Assembly (NCBI RefSeq): GCF_010093535.1
Contig: NW_022985164.1
Location: forward strand, 1,027,635-1,091,634
Direction of reading: 5' to 3'
DNA: 64,000 nucleotides
Origin: Lindgomyces ingoldianus
Lineage: Eukaryota; Ascomycota; Dothideomycetes; Pleosporales; Lindgomycetaceae
In this document: piece after piece, positions 61,616 through 64,000 of the stretch
Layout: every line of letters begins with the position of its first letter
Position numbering within the stretch: the stretch's first letter is position 1
Notes under the pieces: model-generated
What the model was told of the DNA's origin: nothing
Seen by the model: the letters and a program-made list of their open reading frames with translations, nothing else
Database searches by the model: none
Made by a program: the position numbers and the translations under genes

Positions 61616-62840
61616 TGAGGTCCAGTGCCAACTTCACAGCAACGAAGTCAGGATTGAGCCCGACAACGAACTCGAAAATGGACTCTGCACACGACCCAGG
61701 GGCCTTTACGCCGAACAATTGAATGACCGTATATATACTAGGTCATATCTTTAGACTTTGTAATCTGTAGACAGACATGATTGAATGTTGGGTGGAAAGT
61801 TTGTGAAATATAAATTTGTCCGCATACCGCGCTAGCCTCATTGGGACTAATACTGGTAATTAGCACGTGATGTCGATCACCTCATCTTTATATCGTATTT
61901 GTGGGCCTAGGGTTGCAGCTGCTCTTCAACATGACATGTGCGAAGGGTGCAACCGTTGTTAAGTTTCCCCGTCTTACTAAAGTTTGCGCAACCTGCCAGC
62001 TTTTCTCCCAGCCGCAGTGCTCGTGTCAGGCGCATCTAGATCGCCAATGGTAGCGGAAATTTCGTCCACGATGCGCCACAGCTGAACTCAAGCGAACAAA
62101 CACAGCCCCTCTGTCTCTCAGCCGAATTTGCAGACCACCAAGAGACACCAGAGATCTGGGGTTGCTGTCCATGGGTGAGTCTTCTTCTCTAGCTAGGCCA
62201 TTGGGGCTTCAGCCGCAGAGGGCTGGGGACTCCATCCTGCTCATTGAACAGGTGTTGATGAACACAGTGGCGACAAGAATCTCACCATATCCAGAAAACT
62301 CCGGCGTTTTCTTTGCCTAGCTCAACGTCCTTTATTTTGGGCTTTGAGCACTTCGACGTGGCTGCTCAAGGATTGACAAGAGATCCAGAGGCTGCAGGAG
62401 AATATCCACCATGTGTCCTCCCCAGCCACTTGTTGTGGCTTCCAGAAAGTACTGGCGTCCATCCGCGAAGAATGTGTCCAATCAAGATTGTACCCACACG
62501 CCACATTCTGCTTTTGCCCAGAGGCACCAAAGTGCGCCCCCGAGCTGCTGCTGGTGATACGAATACCTATGGCTTGCCCAAGCCTCTTTGTCTCGCACCG
62601 ATTCCCAGATGCTCCCGACCACGCTACTTCTGTCCTTCTTCGGTTGGCAGAGAGGCCACATCGGCTAGATCATTGGTCCCTATTTCGAGACGTGGTTCTG
62701 AAACTTTCTTTTGCATCTGCCTATGAGCAAGATGCCACCAGAGATAAAGAGATGCCCTTGCACTCCGGAAAAAAGATCAGCCTTTTCAATCTTCTTTCTC
62801 CATCTTACTTTCGTTTGGTTGAGGATTGCCGGTGATAGCA
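61616..62840. other. Intergenic, upstream of the last gene
   Basis: About 1.2 kb. Overlapping frames at 62313-62726 and 62413-62835 lack ATG starts near their beginnings and show no family features. The segment should contain the promoter of the gene at 62841, which has an in-frame TGA just upstream of its ATG. Confidence 0.5.
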
Positions 62841-64000
62841 ATGAGTTCGCTCACTGAAGCCAAAGGGCTCTTCTCCAACTGCGGCCCAGGGATCGACACT
62901 TTTGAGCTCTCATACACCTGCAAAGGACCCAGCTGCTCGAGTATAACAAATTTCCAGAACGTTAAATGCAACTCGAACGGCGGCGGAGGAAGCTCCGTTT
63001 CTTGCTCGAACGACATTAAATGTCCACCTGGGATATCATCATATCGATCGAATTTCACGTTCTCACAGAATGCCCCAGATCCCAAAATTCCTGCCCCCAA
63101 TCAGCCAGACAACCTGATCAAGCAACAGCAAGACGTTTTGATCCCGGATTGTCGCAAATTCTCAGTCAAGAGCGACGGAACAAAGCAGGGTACTAGCACA
63201 GACGCAGGCACCGACGTTGATTGCGGTGTGAAAGTACAGTCAACACCAACGCCATCTGCGGGTGCGAAGGCAGCAACGAGCACCATTGCTGGGTTCAAAC
63301 CGAGCTCAACATCGAGCCCCCAGCAGTTTACTGGAAAGTCCCCGAGCCGCCATCCTTCCAAGAATGTCCTGTTCTTCACCTTCCTATTCGGTCTGATGCT
63401 GTTCTTGCCTGGCGTCCAAGCTTACAAGCCGAACAAAATCCAAGAACGCCATGCTGAACTTCGTGCACGAGCCGAATTGAGAGTGAGGGCTTTATCGGAC
63501 AAGGTGCGGGCTTTCGCTACCCAGTTTGACACCGACCTGGCAGCAAAGGCAAATGCGGAAGGAAACAACGGAAACAGCTTTGCACACAACCTCGTCGCCG
63601 ACGTGGTTACGTCTGTGTGTGGAGGCTACTTCAAGGGCGAAAGTGTGGCAAGCTTCACGCCTAACGTTGTTGGAGACTGCGTTAAATCAATCTATGGCGG
63701 AGAGAGTTTACCTCAGCCAGGGGTCCAATTCTACGCCGTATTCGGCGCAAGTCTTCTCTGCGACTATGTTGTCTCCGAGGCATTCCCTGTAGCGAAGGAA
63801 TTCGCGGCTGATGGTTGCAAGGGGCTAGAAGATTTGGCGAAGAAGATAGGTCCAAGTGGTACCGTTGCACCCTCAAGTCCTCCCACAGCTCCACCAGCGA
63901 GTAATCCTCCTGCGTCCAACCCTCCTGCGTCCAACCCTCCTGCGTCCAACCCTCCTGCGTCCAACCCTCCTGCGTCCAACCCTCCTGCGTCCAACCCTCC
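62841..64000 (+). CDS. Cys-rich protein with internal membrane/signal-like helix and PPASN repeats (runs off right edge)
   Basis: From ATG 62841 the frame stays open to the window end (386 codons), so the C-terminus is missing. Residues about 14-128 hold nine or ten cysteines in a Ser/Gly-rich context (SYTCKGPSCSSITNFQNVKC; CSNDIKCPPG; IPDCRKF). Residues about 174-194 are a strong hydrophobic helix ending LPGVQAYKP, which resembles a signal peptide with an AxA-like cleavage site. A second domain follows (ERHAELRARAELRVRALSDK; VADVVTSVCGGYFKG; DCVKSIYGG; LLCDYVVSEA). Then an exact PPASN repeat begins and continues off the edge. There is no N-terminal secretion signal. Either the first part is cytosolic or extracellular in a membrane-anchored protein, or the true start is different. 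I know no function. Confidence 0.65.
   Translation, partial: MSSLTEAKGLFSNCGPGIDTFELSYTCKGPSCSSITNFQNVKCNSNGGGGSSVSCSNDIKCPPGISSYRSNFTFSQNAPDPKIPAPNQPDNLIKQQQDVLIPDCRKFSVKSDGTKQGTSTDAGTDVDCGVKVQSTPTPSAGAKAATSTIAGFKPSSTSSPQQFTGKSPSRHPSKNVLFFTFLFGLMLFLPGVQAYKPNKIQERHAELRARAELRVRALSDKVRAFATQFDTDLAAKANAEGNNGNSFAHNLVADVVTSVCGGYFKGESVASFTPNVVGDCVKSIYGGESLPQPGVQFYAVFGASLLCDYVVSEAFPVAKEFAADGCKGLEDLAKKIGPSGTVAPSSPPTAPPASNPPASNPPASNPPASNPPASNPPASNPPASNP
63911..64000 (+). repeat. 15-bp coding minisatellite (PPASN repeat)
   Basis: Six exact tandem copies of TGCGTCCAACCCTCC (63911, 63926, 63941, 63956, 63971, 63986), preceded by one degenerate copy, fill the sequence up to the edge. Each unit encodes five residues of a Pro/Ala/Ser/Asn repeat, so length changes keep the frame. 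Confidence 0.95.

Overview
The window is nuclear DNA of a filamentous ascomycete (Pezizomycotina, possibly Leotiomycetes; the class is an inference). The support is short introns (mostly 46-70 bp, with CTAAC/CTGAC-type branch points and GT..AG ends), typical fungal families (TOK1-type potassium channel, DUF3433, AIM11, Nop6, DHA1 and MCT-like MFS transporters, TPR-MYND-SET), and wide gene-poor spacers. All gene models were built by hand from reading frames and splice consensus, so exon ends are predictions.

Layout. 1-3.7 kb: N-terminal 1,234 codons of a Ser/Pro-rich protein on the minus strand, running off the left edge. 7.5-8.4 kb: SAP-domain Tho1-like RNA-binding protein. 9.7-11.2 kb: MCT-like MFS transporter. 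11.2-17 kb: gene-poor and AT-richer, with only degenerate coding traces. 17-18 kb: RRM protein. 19.3-23.2 kb: a divergent pair, LisH/WD40 (minus) and TPR-MYND-SET (plus), sharing a 387-bp promoter. 25.1-27.9 kb: DUF3433 membrane protein. 30.4-32.9 kb: a 12-exon DHA1 drug/H+ antiporter-type MFS gene. 35.3-36 kb: small secreted Thr-rich protein. 37.6-38.1 kb: AIM11-like. 39.5-40.1 kb: molybdopterin synthase large subunit. 41-44.3 kb: a divergent pair, Nop6-like (minus) and a mitochondrial TPR protein (plus), with 196 bp between starts. 44.9-47 kb: DEAD-box helicase. 47-54.9 kb: gene desert with a diverged U6 snRNA-like locus and a tRNA-like relic. 54.9-57.2 kb: TOK1-type K+ channel. 58-58.6 kb: single-pass membrane protein. 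59.6-60.3 kb: DUR3-like transporter pseudogene. 60.7-61.6 kb: a charged unknown ORF. 62.8 kb to the right edge: Cys-rich membrane protein entering a 15-bp minisatellite.

Most genes are unrelated housekeeping or transport genes; I see no biosynthetic cluster, no intact transposon and no CRISPR (not expected here). RNA metabolism (Tho1-like, RRM, Nop6, DEAD-box, U6-like) and membrane transport recur, but nothing shows they are co-regulated apart from the two divergent promoters. The most unusual items are the diverged U6-like locus with apparent compensatory stem changes, the non-canonical first splice junction of the K+ channel gene, and the decayed DUR3-like transporter.
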